The notes under the pieces were generated by a model. That model was given only the letters and a program-made list of their open reading frames with translations. It was not told the origin of the DNA and did not search any database. A stretch of DNA of 36,844 nucleotides from Deinococcus sp. (lineage in GTDB: Bacteria; Deinococcota; Deinococci; Deinococcales; Deinococcaceae). The translations under genes were made by a program, and so were the position numbers. Below are positions 18,803 through 29,500 of this stretch, in pieces. The stretch is taken from contig NZ_JAGLBB010000030.1 of the NCBI RefSeq assembly GCF_018260555.1, forward strand, positions 1-36,844, read 5' to 3'. Position 1 is the stretch's first letter. Every line of letters begins with the position of its first letter.

Positions 18803-21670
18803 GTGCAAAAACCCCTTGTGCTTCAACTGCTGATGGGACTGGCCCTGAGTCTGGTCAGCCCCGCGTACGCGGCGGGCACGCCAGCCGGGACCGTGATCCA
18901 GAACGCTGCCGTACTGGAATTCACGCCGGAGGGCGGCCCGCCCACATCCATTCCTACGCCGCCCGTGACGACCACCGTGACGGCCATGTGCGCCCTGAGC
19001 GTCCTGCCGAACGGCAGCGTGGCCGCGCCCGGTCAGAGCTACAGCCTGCTGCCTGGTGAGGGCGCCACGCTGCGCTACACCGTCTCGAATACCGGTAACG
19101 CCGTGAATACCGCGAACCTGAGCGTCCTGACCGACGCCGCTTCGCAGTTCGTGCCTGGCGATCTCAGCATTCACGAGGACCTCAACGGCAACGGCATAAT
19201 CGATCCAGGCGAGCAGGCCGTCACGTCCCTCACCCTGGCCGCCGACCAGACCCGCAGCGTGCTGGTGAAGGTCACGACGGCCGCCGCCAGCCGTGGGGCC
19301 GCGTACCTGAATCTCGTGGCCGCCTGCGCCACCAACACCAGCGGCCGCCCCGGCGAGACCGACGACGACAACGTGGCCCGCGTGAGCGTCGGCGAGCCTC
19401 CGGCACTGACCCTGACCAAGACCTTCACGCCCGCCGTGGTCCGCCCCGGCGAGGACACCCTGGTCACCCTGACCGCCCGGAACACGGGCCAGGGAGCCTC
19501 GCGCCCCGTGACGGTCACGGACTTCCTGAACACCCCGGACATGCGCGACTTCGTGTTCCGCAGCGCCAGCGCCAGCCTGAGCGGCGACGGCGTCATCGAG
19601 TACAGCGCCGACGGCAACGCCTGGTCGGCGGGCGAAACATCGCCGGTCAGCGCCATTCGCGCCCGCACCGAGAGCCTCCCGGCCGGTGGCACGCTGACCC
19701 TGACCTTCCGCCTCGGCGCGCCTGCCACCGATGTCGGCACGCGCCGCAACGTGGGACAGCTGCGCAGCAGCGACATCAGCGTGGACGCCCCGGCGGACAT
19801 CACGGTGCGCTACACGCCCAGCATCGCCCTCGGCCCGATCAGTAACCCCCAGGCGTTGCCCGGCGGGGAACTGAGCAGTGACGACAAGCAGGTCCGTCAG
19901 AACGCCCTGCTGGGGCAGGAAATCTGCTTCCCTCATACGGTGCAGAACCTCGGTGATCGCCCCGACAGCATCACGATCACCGGACGGATCGTGACCGGGC
20001 AGGCCACGCTGCGATTCACCGAACTGAACGGCACGCCCATCACGGAACCGTTCATCGTGCCTGACCTCGCGCCGCAGGCCACCCGCGATTTCAACGCCTG
20101 CTACGTGCCCACAAAGGCCAACATCAGTACCGCCAACGAGGCCGTGCGCGCCGCGCTGACCGCCACGAGCAGCCGTGGAGCCGCCGACAACCTGACCATC
20201 GACTGCGTGATCAACGTCGCTCCCAACCTGCTTAACCCGGTCAAGACCGGCGACGCTGACGAGGGCTTGGTTGAGCCTGGTCAGGTCATCACGTACACCC
20301 TGACCTTCAAGAACCCGCAGAGCTTCGCGCTGACCAACCTGGTCCTGCGTGACAACCTGAAGAACCTGCAGATCCGGAACGCGCAGGGGCAGGTCACTCG
20401 CACCGATAGCCTGGAGTTTATTTCGGCCGACCAGGGCGGCGCACCTGAAGGCACGGACGTCGTGTGGCGCTTTGCGCGCCTCGCGCCGGGCGAGACCCTG
20501 ACGCTAAGCCTCAGGGCCCGGGTGCCCGCCGCCACGCCCGATGGAGCGCGCGCCGTGAACACCTTCACGGTGGGCAGCACCGAGGTTCCGGAGCCCATCC
20601 GTTCAAACCCCGTGCAAAACGGCGTGTTCGATCAGGCGAACCTGACCCTGGTGAAGAGCAGCAGTCCCGCCACCGTCTCGTTCGGTCAGACCATCACCTA
20701 CACCTTCACCGTCACCAACCGCTCGGCCACCGGGGCCCTTCAGCAAATCAGGGTCACGGACAACCTGCCCGTCGGGCTGGAGTACGTGGACGGCAGCAGC
20801 ACCCTGAACGGCGCGTCGATCATTCCTACCGTGACGGGCCGCGAGTACGTGTGGAGCATTCCCGGCCTTGCCCCGGGCGCGAGCGCCGTCATCAACTTCG
20901 ACGCCGTGGTCACGCCTGCCGCCGGTAGCCAGATCCGCAACAGCGCCCTGGCGACCGCCATCAGCAACAACGGCGAGATCAAGACGCCGCCCAGTAGCGC
21001 CCTGAACACCGTGAATCCGCTGATCTTCGGCCGCAACACCGCCGATCTGGTCGGCTACGTGTTCCTGGACGTGAACCGCAACGGCGTGTACGACCGGGGG
21101 ACCGACATTCCCTGCCAGAACGCCCGCGTGATCCTGGCCGGGGGTCGGATTGCCCTGACCGACGCGGAAGGCCGTTACCACTTCCGTAACCTGATGGAAG
21201 GCACGGCCGCGCTGCGCCTGGACCCCAACTCGGTCGCCGCGCAGGCCATCAGCATGCCGCAGGATGCCGGCCGCCCTGGGAGCCGACTGGTGTTCCTGCG
21301 CAACCTGACCAGCGTGGACTTCCCGCTGGCCCCGCAGGCCGGTGATATCGCGGTGATCCGTGAGACCACCCTGCGCGTGTCCAGCACCCTGCCCGGCCAG
21401 CCGGAACGCAGCCTGCAGATCCGCAAGGGCTTGTTCCAGACGGACGAGCCAGGCGAGTACCGTGTGCAACTGCTCCTGAGGGCAGACGCGGACCTGAGTA
21501 GCGTCACCCTCACCGATCCGCTGCCGCAGGGCGCGGTCCTGACCGACGGCCAGAACATCCTGACCTACGACACGCTTGCCAGTGGAGAACGCGCGGTGAC
21601 CTACCGCTTTCGCTGGGCAGGCGACCCTAACGGCGCCGTCACCGACCCGACGGCCAGCTGGAGGTACTGA
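18803..21670 (+). CDS. Large exported DUF11-repeat protein with a Cna-B/SdrD-like domain
   Basis: A 955-aa protein. GTG 18803 follows GGGAGG nine bases upstream. Signal peptide about 1-23 (ends S-P-A-Y-A-A). The N-terminal A-G-T-P-A-G-T-V-I-Q-N-A-A-V-L-E-F-T-P-E-G is shared with the 669-aa protein. DUF11-type repeats (L-x-(L/V)-x-K-x...P-G-(E/Q)-x(3)-(Y/L)-T-(L/F)...) start near residues 200, 478 and 614. Asp-rich loops lie at 126 (D-L-N-G-N-G-I-I-D-P-G-E) and 756 (D-V-N-R-N-G-V-Y-D-R-G). About 747-812 resembles a Cna-B/SdrD-B fold (G-Y-V-F-L-D-V-N-R-N-G...A-L-T-D-A-E-G-R-Y-H-F). Its TGA is followed directly by the GTG of the barrel gene, so the pair are translationally coupled. Confidence 0.9.
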   Translation: MQKPLVLQLLMGLALSLVSPAYAAGTPAGTVIQNAAVLEFTPEGGPPTSIPTPPVTTTVTAMCALSVLPNGSVAAPGQSYSLLPGEGATLRYTVSNTGNAVNTANLSVLTDAASQFVPGDLSIHEDLNGNGIIDPGEQAVTSLTLAADQTRSVLVKVTTAAASRGAAYLNLVAACATNTSGRPGETDDDNVARVSVGEPPALTLTKTFTPAVVRPGEDTLVTLTARNTGQGASRPVTVTDFLNTPDMRDFVFRSASASLSGDGVIEYSADGNAWSAGETSPVSAIRARTESLPAGGTLTLTFRLGAPATDVGTRRNVGQLRSSDISVDAPADITVRYTPSIALGPISNPQALPGGELSSDDKQVRQNALLGQEICFPHTVQNLGDRPDSITITGRIVTGQATLRFTELNGTPITEPFIVPDLAPQATRDFNACYVPTKANISTANEAVRAALTATSSRGAADNLTIDCVINVAPNLLNPVKTGDADEGLVEPGQVITYTLTFKNPQSFALTNLVLRDNLKNLQIRNAQGQVTRTDSLEFISADQGGAPEGTDVVWRFARLAPGETLTLSLRARVPAATPDGARAVNTFTVGSTEVPEPIRSNPVQNGVFDQANLTLVKSSSPATVSFGQTITYTFTVTNRSATGALQQIRVTDNLPVGLEYVDGSSTLNGASIIPTVTGREYVWSIPGLAPGASAVINFDAVVTPAAGSQIRNSALATAISNNGEIKTPPSSALNTVNPLIFGRNTADLVGYVFLDVNRNGVYDRGTDIPCQNARVILAGGRIALTDAEGRYHFRNLMEGTAALRLDPNSVAAQAISMPQDAGRPGSRLVFLRNLTSVDFPLAPQAGDIAVIRETTLRVSSTLPGQPERSLQIRKGLFQTDEPGEYRVQLLLRADADLSSVTLTDPLPQGAVLTDGQNILTYDTLASGERAVTYRFRWAGDPNGAVTDPTASWRY

Positions 21671-24600
21671 GTGAAACGCGCCATCACCACCCTGACGGCG
21701 GCGCTCCTCGGCTCGGCAGCAGCGCAGGAAATCGCCACGTCCCTTCCTCTGACCTCCGTCGGCAACAAGCTGATGTGGACGGTCGGAGACCAGGACCTGA
21801 GACTGATCGTGGGGCTTAGTTCCCGCGTGCAGCTCGACGTGTACGGCGCTCAGTTCGACCCGAAGGACTACCGCAGCGACGATTACTTCGGAGACGAGAA
21901 CTACTCTACCGAACGTCCCAAAGCCCCGGTCAACTCGACATTCAGCCTCGTGAACGCCGATGGCAAGGTCGTGCGGGAACAGAACTTCGGCGTGGGCGCC
22001 CAGGACTGGCAGACCTTCCTGAACGATGACCTGCCCGCCGGCACCTATACCCTGAAAGTCCGCACCGAAGGCAACGGCAAGAACACCTTCGCCTTCCGCC
22101 TCAACTCGATCAGCGCGGCCGTCGAGGCCGACCACCTGAACATCACCATCCGCAGTAACGACTGGGTGCCCGCCCTGAACGTCGCCAATCCCGGCGGGCC
22201 CATGGGCATCCGCATGTACGACGGCGACGGCCCAACCGAGATGGAAGCTGAACTGCGCGACGCGCAGGGCAACGCCTACCCGGTCAAGGTCAGCGGTCAG
22301 TTGCAGTGGGATGACATCAAGGTGCCCGAGGAAGCCGGCAACTACACCCTGTACCTGCGTCAGCCCAAAGACACGTACCAGTACTCCAACTCGGTCGGCT
22401 TTGAGCTGACGACCGGGCCTATCAAGATCGTCACGGCCGACACCACCGGCAAGCTGGACATCAAGGCCGAACTGATCCTGCCAGAGGAGACCCTGCCCAC
22501 CCAGGCCACCGTGACCGTGGGCGAGCAGGCGTACAACGTGCAGGGCAGCGCCGGACCGTTCACCCTGCCCGCCAGGGAGTACCCGGTGACCGTCGAGCCC
22601 GTCAAGGGCGCCGATGTGACCCTGAACGCACCGGCCGCCACGGTCGTCAAGCAGCAGACCGCGCACGTGGCCGTGCAGGTCAAGCCCAGCATGGCCCTGA
22701 GCTTCGTGGCTGATAAACCCGAAGTCTGCGTGGGTGACGTGGTGACCTTCACCGCGCGCGCCACCACCGCCTTCGAGCGGCAGACCCTCCCCGCCAACCT
22801 GCGCGTCAAGCTGCCCGCAGGCTTTACGGCGGCTGGCGAGACGAGCGTCACGGCCCGCGTGGACGCCGCCAATCCCGGCATCCTGACCTTCGAGGCGAAG
22901 GCGGACGCGGCTGGCAGCGGCGACTTCACCGCCACGCTGGCCCCCTGGAATCAGGCGCAGAACCTGAACGTGCGGGTGCTGCCCACCGCCACACAGATCG
23001 AACTGCGCCGCGCCCCTCTGCCCGAAACACTGGCCGGCGAAACCGTCACGGTTACCCTGACCCTGAAAAACACCAGCGGCGCGCCCGCTCCGTACACCCT
23101 GACCGACGCGCCCGGCGAGACGCTCGAAGCCCTGGACCCCACCAGGTTCAGCGGCGAACTGCAACCCGGCGAGGAAAAGATCCTCAGTTACCGTGCCCGT
23201 GTCAGGGGTGACGGCGGCGCGCGCGGCACCCTGAACGCCACCCTGAGCAGCAACTGTGACAGCCAGCAGGTCGTGACCGGCGTACAGGCCGTTCAGACCC
23301 CGCCGCCGCCCGCCCCGACCCCGGTCGTGTCGGTCACGCGCGACAGCACCGTCCGCATTCCCTTCGACGTGCCCAGCACCAAGAACGCCAATCAGGTCAT
23401 CGTGGCGCACCAGCCGCCGGCCGGGGCCGCCTACGTGCCCGGCAGCAGCCAGTTGAGCGGCCGCGCCATCGCGGACCCGCAGACCGGACCGAGTGGCCGG
23501 TACTACTGGACCACGCCCGGCGCGGCTCGTGGCGTACTGACCTACCGGGTGACGCACGAGGGGGCCCTTCCGGCGCTGGCCAGCCCCACCTTGATCGGCC
23601 GCTACGCTGGCGGGCAGCTGAACGTGCTGGTCGGAGACGGTAACCTGGACGACCTGAACGGCCTGAGCGCCGTGACCAGCACGCAGGAGAAGACGCCCGA
23701 GAATCCCGGCGCGCTGAAACTGCCGCTGGACGGCACGGTCTACCGCGAACGCGACCGGATCACGGTCGCCGTGCAGAGCCCCGCCGACAGCGCCGCGCTG
23801 CCCAGCGTGAACGGCGTGCCCGTGGATCCCGCCACCCTGGGCCGCAAGAGCGTGGACGTCAGCAGCGGCACCCAGCGCCAGGAGTTCTACGGCCTGCCGC
23901 TGCGAACGGGCGAGAACACCATCACCTTCGGCGACCAGACCATCCGGGTGTTCCTGACCGGCACGCCCGTCCACGCCGACCTGAAAGCCGCGCAACTGAT
24001 CGCGGATGGCGTGACACCCATCCGCATCGGCCTGCGCCTGACCGACGCTGCCGGACTGACCACCGCCAGCAGCAGTGTCACGGTGCAGACCACCCTGGAA
24101 CCCATTCAGGGCGACGCGCAACCGCGCGTGGGCAGCTATCAGGTGAAACTGGTGGACGGCGAGGGCGTACTGGAGCTCGAGCCGCTGTCGGCCCCTACCC
24201 GCTTTGACGTGCGCCTGCTGCTGGGTGACAGGGTCGTCACCCGCTCATTCGAGGCGCTGCCCAGCAAGACCCGTGTGGGCATCGGCATGGTCAGCCTCGG
24301 CGCGGTCCTCCAGGGTGGCGGCGTCGCTGCCGGGGAGGCGCGTGGACAGGCTTACCTGGAAACGCCCGTCGGGGACGGCAAACTGTATGTCGCGGCCAGC
24401 GGCGCCGTGAATGCCGAGCGCGACGCGACCGCTAAGGTCACGGCCGCGCTCGACCGCGCCCAGGGACTGCCCACCACCTCCAACCCCTTGCAGCGGTACT
24501 CCACCTACGGGGACAGCAGCACGGAAAGCACTCCGCTTCAGGGCATCGACCCGGTCGCCGTGCGCTACGAACACCCCGCCTTTAACGTGCAGTACCGTCA

Positions 24601-26536
24601 GGCGCCGGTGCCCGTGGACGTGTTCAACCTGGGTATCACGCCCACCGCCCTGAGCGGCTTTACACGCAGCAACCCGCAGGTGTCGGGCTTCGTGGCCGCG
24701 CTGCCCGGCGACCTGATCCGGCGCACCCTGCCGGCCAACGGCACACGCGTCCTGACCCTGGCCGACAGCGGCCTGCAACCCGACAGCGAGACCGTGGAAC
24801 TGGTCACCGTGGACCCCCGCACCGGCGCCGAAACGGGTGTCCGGACCCTGGCCCGCCTGACCGACTACACCCTGGACCCGGTGGCGGGCGTCGTGTACTT
24901 CCAGCGCGCTGTGGACCTGATCGACCGTGAGGGACGCGAGCAGAGCGTGCGCCTGAGCTACCGCCTGAACGACCCGCTGGGGGCCCGCAAGCTCGCCTGG
25001 GGCGCGCAGGTCAAGTACCGCGTCACCGACGAACTGAGTGCCGCTGCCGCCGCCGTGAACCTGGACGGCGTGACCAGTGTGGGCGTCCGCGCCCGTTACG
25101 AAGCCGATCAGGGCCGCGCCGACCTGCTGGCCGCCTACGCCGGGGGCGGACTGCTGGTGAACGCCAGCGCCAGCGCCACCCTGGACCGCCTGGGCGTGAA
25201 CGCCAGCGTGCACTACCAGGCCAGGGAGTACGCGGGCCTGAACGCGACCCTGCCCGGCCTGGGTGTGAGCGCCGACGCTACCTACCGCGTGACCGACACG
25301 GTGGCCGTGGCCGCCGCCGCCACGTACCAGCAGACGCCGGGCAAGTCCGGTGCGGCGGGGACCAGCGGCGGACACGCCGATCTGAAGGGGCTGTACACCT
25401 TCTCGCCCTTCACGCTCGGGGCGGGTATCCGCGCGGGCTTCGGAGATGAACAGGGCCTCGGCGCGGTCGTCAGTGGCACGTATGCCAGCGGCGGCCTGAG
25501 CGTCTCGGCCGAGCATGCCCAGCGCCTCAGCGGCAACCTGAACACCACCACGACCCTCAAGGCCAGCGTGCCCGTCGCGCCGAACGTGACCCTGAACGCC
25601 CGCGACGACATCGACTGGGCCAAGGGCCACCGCGCCAGCCTGGGCCTGCAGTCCCGTCTGGGCATGACCAACATCGCTGTGAACTACGACCTGCCCGGCG
25701 CAGACGGCTGGGGCAACCGCGCCCGCTTCGGCGCGGACACCGCCCTGCCACTCAGCGACAACCTGAACCTGGGCCTGAACGGCAGTTACGTGATGGACCT
25801 CGACGGTGACGCGCAGAACGAGGGTGGCTGGAACGCCGGCGTGGCCCTGCGCTACAAGACCGACCGCCTGACCGGCACCGTTGCTGCCGACGCGGCCACC
25901 ACGGGCGGCGCGTTCAGCGTGGCCCTCAAGGGCGGCGCCACGTACAGCCTGAACGACCAGCTGACCCTCAGCGCGGACGGCACCCACGTCTTTGCCGGTG
26001 ATGAGAGTGGCAGCAACTACTCGGTGTCCGCCGCGCTGCGCGCCGGGCAGTGGCAGGGTCTGGCGTACCTGCGCTACAAGGACGGCGCGCTGGCCGGGAA
26101 CACCCCGGAACTGATCGCCGAGGCGACGGCCGAGTACCACGCGCCCCGCTACGCCGTGCGTGCCGGACTGGCCGGACGCAGCCTGCTGGATCAGCCGGGC
26201 AGCGCCACCTATCAGGGGTCCATGAGCGGCACGTACTACGTGACCGAGCAGTTCGGCCTGGGTCTCGCTGCGCGCGGCCTGATCCAGCCTGCCACGGGAT
26301 CGAGCCTCCTGAGTCTCGGGCTTGAAGGCAGCTACCGCGCTCTGCCCGGCACCTGGGTCACATTGGGATACAACCCCGTGGGCTTCCAGGGGATCGGGAC
26401 GAACATCTACACCCGTCAGGGACTGTACCTGCGTCTGGACTTGATGCTCGACGACGGCCAGGCCAACGGCGTGAACCTGACTGCACCGACCTCGCCCCCC
26501 TTGCCTGAAGACCCCGCGACCGGGGGAGGGGACTGA
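21671..26536 (+). CDS. Giant outer-membrane protein: Ig-like/DUF11 modules plus C-terminal beta-barrel
   Basis: A 1621-aa protein starting at GTG 21671, immediately after the previous stop. Signal peptide MKRAITTLTAALLGSAAA. Residues about 20-165 form a prepeptidase-C-like beta domain. About 340-560 contains Ig/DUF11-like modules (P-E-V-C-V-G-D-V-V-T-F-T-A). About 685-920 is another Ig-like region. About 940-1080 has Y-G-D-S-S-T...S-E-T-V-E-L-V-T-V-D...D-Y-T-L-D-P-V-A-G-V-V-Y-F, a block I associate with large outer-membrane repeat proteins. About 1105-1605 consists of many alternating 10-12-residue strands, as in a transmembrane beta-barrel. The chain ends in a Pro/Gly tail, not a C-terminal Phe. 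Likely the outer-membrane anchor or conduit for the cluster; inferred. Confidence 0.88.
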   Translation: MKRAITTLTAALLGSAAAQEIATSLPLTSVGNKLMWTVGDQDLRLIVGLSSRVQLDVYGAQFDPKDYRSDDYFGDENYSTERPKAPVNSTFSLVNADGKVVREQNFGVGAQDWQTFLNDDLPAGTYTLKVRTEGNGKNTFAFRLNSISAAVEADHLNITIRSNDWVPALNVANPGGPMGIRMYDGDGPTEMEAELRDAQGNAYPVKVSGQLQWDDIKVPEEAGNYTLYLRQPKDTYQYSNSVGFELTTGPIKIVTADTTGKLDIKAELILPEETLPTQATVTVGEQAYNVQGSAGPFTLPAREYPVTVEPVKGADVTLNAPAATVVKQQTAHVAVQVKPSMALSFVADKPEVCVGDVVTFTARATTAFERQTLPANLRVKLPAGFTAAGETSVTARVDAANPGILTFEAKADAAGSGDFTATLAPWNQAQNLNVRVLPTATQIELRRAPLPETLAGETVTVTLTLKNTSGAPAPYTLTDAPGETLEALDPTRFSGELQPGEEKILSYRARVRGDGGARGTLNATLSSNCDSQQVVTGVQAVQTPPPPAPTPVVSVTRDSTVRIPFDVPSTKNANQVIVAHQPPAGAAYVPGSSQLSGRAIADPQTGPSGRYYWTTPGAARGVLTYRVTHEGALPALASPTLIGRYAGGQLNVLVGDGNLDDLNGLSAVTSTQEKTPENPGALKLPLDGTVYRERDRITVAVQSPADSAALPSVNGVPVDPATLGRKSVDVSSGTQRQEFYGLPLRTGENTITFGDQTIRVFLTGTPVHADLKAAQLIADGVTPIRIGLRLTDAAGLTTASSSVTVQTTLEPIQGDAQPRVGSYQVKLVDGEGVLELEPLSAPTRFDVRLLLGDRVVTRSFEALPSKTRVGIGMVSLGAVLQGGGVAAGEARGQAYLETPVGDGKLYVAASGAVNAERDATAKVTAALDRAQGLPTTSNPLQRYSTYGDSSTESTPLQGIDPVAVRYEHPAFNVQYRQAPVPVDVFNLGITPTALSGFTRSNPQVSGFVAALPGDLIRRTLPANGTRVLTLADSGLQPDSETVELVTVDPRTGAETGVRTLARLTDYTLDPVAGVVYFQRAVDLIDREGREQSVRLSYRLNDPLGARKLAWGAQVKYRVTDELSAAAAAVNLDGVTSVGVRARYEADQGRADLLAAYAGGGLLVNASASATLDRLGVNASVHYQAREYAGLNATLPGLGVSADATYRVTDTVAVAAAATYQQTPGKSGAAGTSGGHADLKGLYTFSPFTLGAGIRAGFGDEQGLGAVVSGTYASGGLSVSAEHAQRLSGNLNTTTTLKASVPVAPNVTLNARDDIDWAKGHRASLGLQSRLGMTNIAVNYDLPGADGWGNRARFGADTALPLSDNLNLGLNGSYVMDLDGDAQNEGGWNAGVALRYKTDRLTGTVAADAATTGGAFSVALKGGATYSLNDQLTLSADGTHVFAGDESGSNYSVSAALRAGQWQGLAYLRYKDGALAGNTPELIAEATAEYHAPRYAVRAGLAGRSLLDQPGSATYQGSMSGTYYVTEQFGLGLAARGLIQPATGSSLLSLGLEGSYRALPGTWVTLGYNPVGFQGIGTNIYTRQGLYLRLDLMLDDGQANGVNLTAPTSPPLPEDPATGGGD

Positions 26537-26537
26537 T

Positions 26538-29500
26538 ATGGGATACCGCATGCCTGCCCTGCTGAACCTGCTGAAACGCGCCGCGACCACCGTCACGGCC
26601 GCTGCCGCCGCCACCTGCGCCCTGATCGGCGCCGGAAGTACCGCCGGGGCGACCGGGACGACCGACACCTGCACGCCCTCGTCTCCGTGGGTGCAGTCTT
26701 TCAATACCAACGCCCCACTGGCTGACATTCAGAACCACACGTACGTGAGTGGCGTGAACACCGTCACGTCGTACAAGGGTACGTACACCTTCTGGAACGA
26801 CATCGATCACACCGGCAATTACGGGTACGCGCTGTACCTGAACGTCGCTGACTACGCGAGCCTTCCCGGTCTGCTGTACCGGAACGTCATCAACGTCCCG
26901 GCCGGTGGCACGCTCAACTACCGGAACTACGGCCGCACCCACCAGAACACCCCGTCGAGACTGCGCTACGTGTTCACCGACACTGCCAGCGGCCGGGTTC
27001 TGCAAACCACGGACGGCAGCACCCTGACCACCGACTACACCCTGCAGACGGTGCCAGGGTTCGTGAGCAGCGGTTCGCAGGTCACGCTCAGCATCTACAC
27101 CCTGATAGACGGCGTCAGTGGTGACGCGAACATCCTGAAACTCGATGACCTCAAGTTGACCTGCACCGCTCCGACGCTGCACCAGACAGACCTGCAGGTG
27201 TTCAAGTCTGTCCTGACCCCCTCGCGCACCCTCACCTCCGGTAAGTTCTACGTGGGTGACACGGTCGAGTACGCGCTACAGGTCATCAACCAGAACGCGG
27301 GCGGCGTGGCCGCGGACGGCGCGACCCTGACCGACGTGTCCGAACCCGGCTTTGAGGCCCTGACCTGGAAGTGCGAGGTCGTCAGCGGTGGGGCGCAGTG
27401 CCCCGCCAGCACCGGCGCCGGCTTCCCGAACTTCAGTATTCCGAAGTTCCCCGCGAACAGCGAACTGAAGATCACGTACAGCGGCCGCGTCACCGGCGTG
27501 GACGCACAACTGAGAAACACGGCAACCATTACGGCGCCCAGCGGCGTGACCGACACCAACCCCGCCAACAACACCGACACAGCCTACATCTGCACGTCGT
27601 CCCCGCCGGCTTTGCCCTCCCTGATCATCACCAAGACCGGCAACGGCCCCTGGACAGGCGGGCAGGCCGGCGCCACGTATACCCTGACCGTCAGGAACGA
27701 CGGCCCCGTCCCCACCAGCGGCGCGGTCACCGTCAGGGATCTGCTGCCGGCCGGGATTACGCCCACCACCCCCAGCTTCTCGCCCGCCACCGGCTGGAAC
27801 TGCACCACCAGCGGACAGACCGTCACCTGCACGGGTACCGGCGTATTGAACCCTGGTGCCAGTGCCGCCCTGACCTTCAGTGTGAACGTCGGCGCGTCTG
27901 CCAGCATCACCAACCGCGCCAGCGTGGGCGGCGGCGGGGACCCCGACCCCATTCCCGACCCGGCGGGCTGCGCAGCCACCGGTGGGCAGTGCGCGGTGTA
28001 CACCACCACCGTCACCGTGCCAACCCCCACGCCTTCCCCGGTCTGTTCGACCATCTACGCGCTGGCCCTGAACGAGGGCGGCAACAGCACGGACGGCGTC
28101 ACCATCCGCGTGCTTAACGAGAGCAACAACACCCTGGGACCCGTGATCGCCACCCTGCCAAACTACGCGACCTCGGCCACGCTGGCGGTCACGCCCGACG
28201 CCAAGAAATTCTTCGTGGCCGACGACTCCGGCCGCCTGCGCTTCTACGACACTGTGCAGAACACCTGGTTCTCCGGGGGTGTGTTCAGCGGTGTGAACGG
28301 CCGACTGGTTCGCATGACCATCACCAGGAGCGGCGTCGGCTACGCCATGGATTCCGACCGGAACCTCTGGAGCTTCCAGACGAGTAGCCCCTACCAGGTC
28401 ACGGCGCTCGGCCAGCTGACCAGCACCACCCTGAATGCCCCGAACTTCAACGACAACGGTGACTTCTTCGCCGACAGCACCGGCAAACTGTACATGGTCA
28501 GCAGCGCGACCGGGTCGAGCACCATCGACCTGTGGCTGATCTTGCCCAGCACCCTGCAGGCCGAGTACCTGGGCCGCCTGAGTAACCCCAGCACCGGCTC
28601 GCAGTTCAACGGGATCGCGGCCAGCCCCAGCGGTATCTACGCCCGCGACAACCTGGGCCGCCTCGTGAAGATCGATCTCGTGAACGTCACCTACACCCCC
28701 GTGGGCAGCAGCAGCCTGGGTTCGACCGACCTGGCCAGCTGCACCTACCCGGTGCTGGCCCCCAGCCTCAGCGCCGTCAAGAGCGTGATGAAGGTCGCCG
28801 GTTCCGTGGGCGACAAGGTGCAGCCCGGTGACACGCTGGAATACCGTGTGGTCGTCCGCAACAGCGGCACCTTGCCTGCCGGGGGCGTGACCTTCCGCGA
28901 CGCCCTGCCTGCCGGCACTGCGTACGTACCGGACAGCGCCCGCGTGAACGGCTTTACCACCACGACCACCGGTCAGAGCGTCACCAGCCTGAGCGGTGCG
29001 GCGTACCCGTTTGCGCAGCCGGTGGGGATCTGCAGCCAGGACGGAGCGGCCTGCGCCACGCAGGTCCTGAAGATCGACACCACGCCCGCCGTGATGGACA
29101 ACGAGTCGGTCGTGGCCTTCCGCGTCACCGTGCTCAGCCCCTTCACCCTTGACCCGGCGCAGGTGCGCAACGTGGCCCGCGTGGACTTCACGGACGGCCC
29201 CAGCACCGGCGTGCCCAGCAACGAAGTGGTCACGCCCGTCTACCAGCCCGCGAAACTGACCGTCGTCAAGACCGTGCAAAACGTCACGCGCGGCGGTGCT
29301 GTCGGCACGGCCGCTGAAGGCAACCCCGGCGACATTCTGGAGTACTGCATCACCACCACCAACGTCGGCGGCCTGAACGCCACCAACATCAGCTTCAGCG
29401 ACGCCGTCCCCGCCAACACGGGCTTCGCCCTGAACGGCTTCGGCGCGGGTAAGGACATCCGCCTGACGGCCGTGAGCGGCGAGGTGTTCTACACCGCCGC

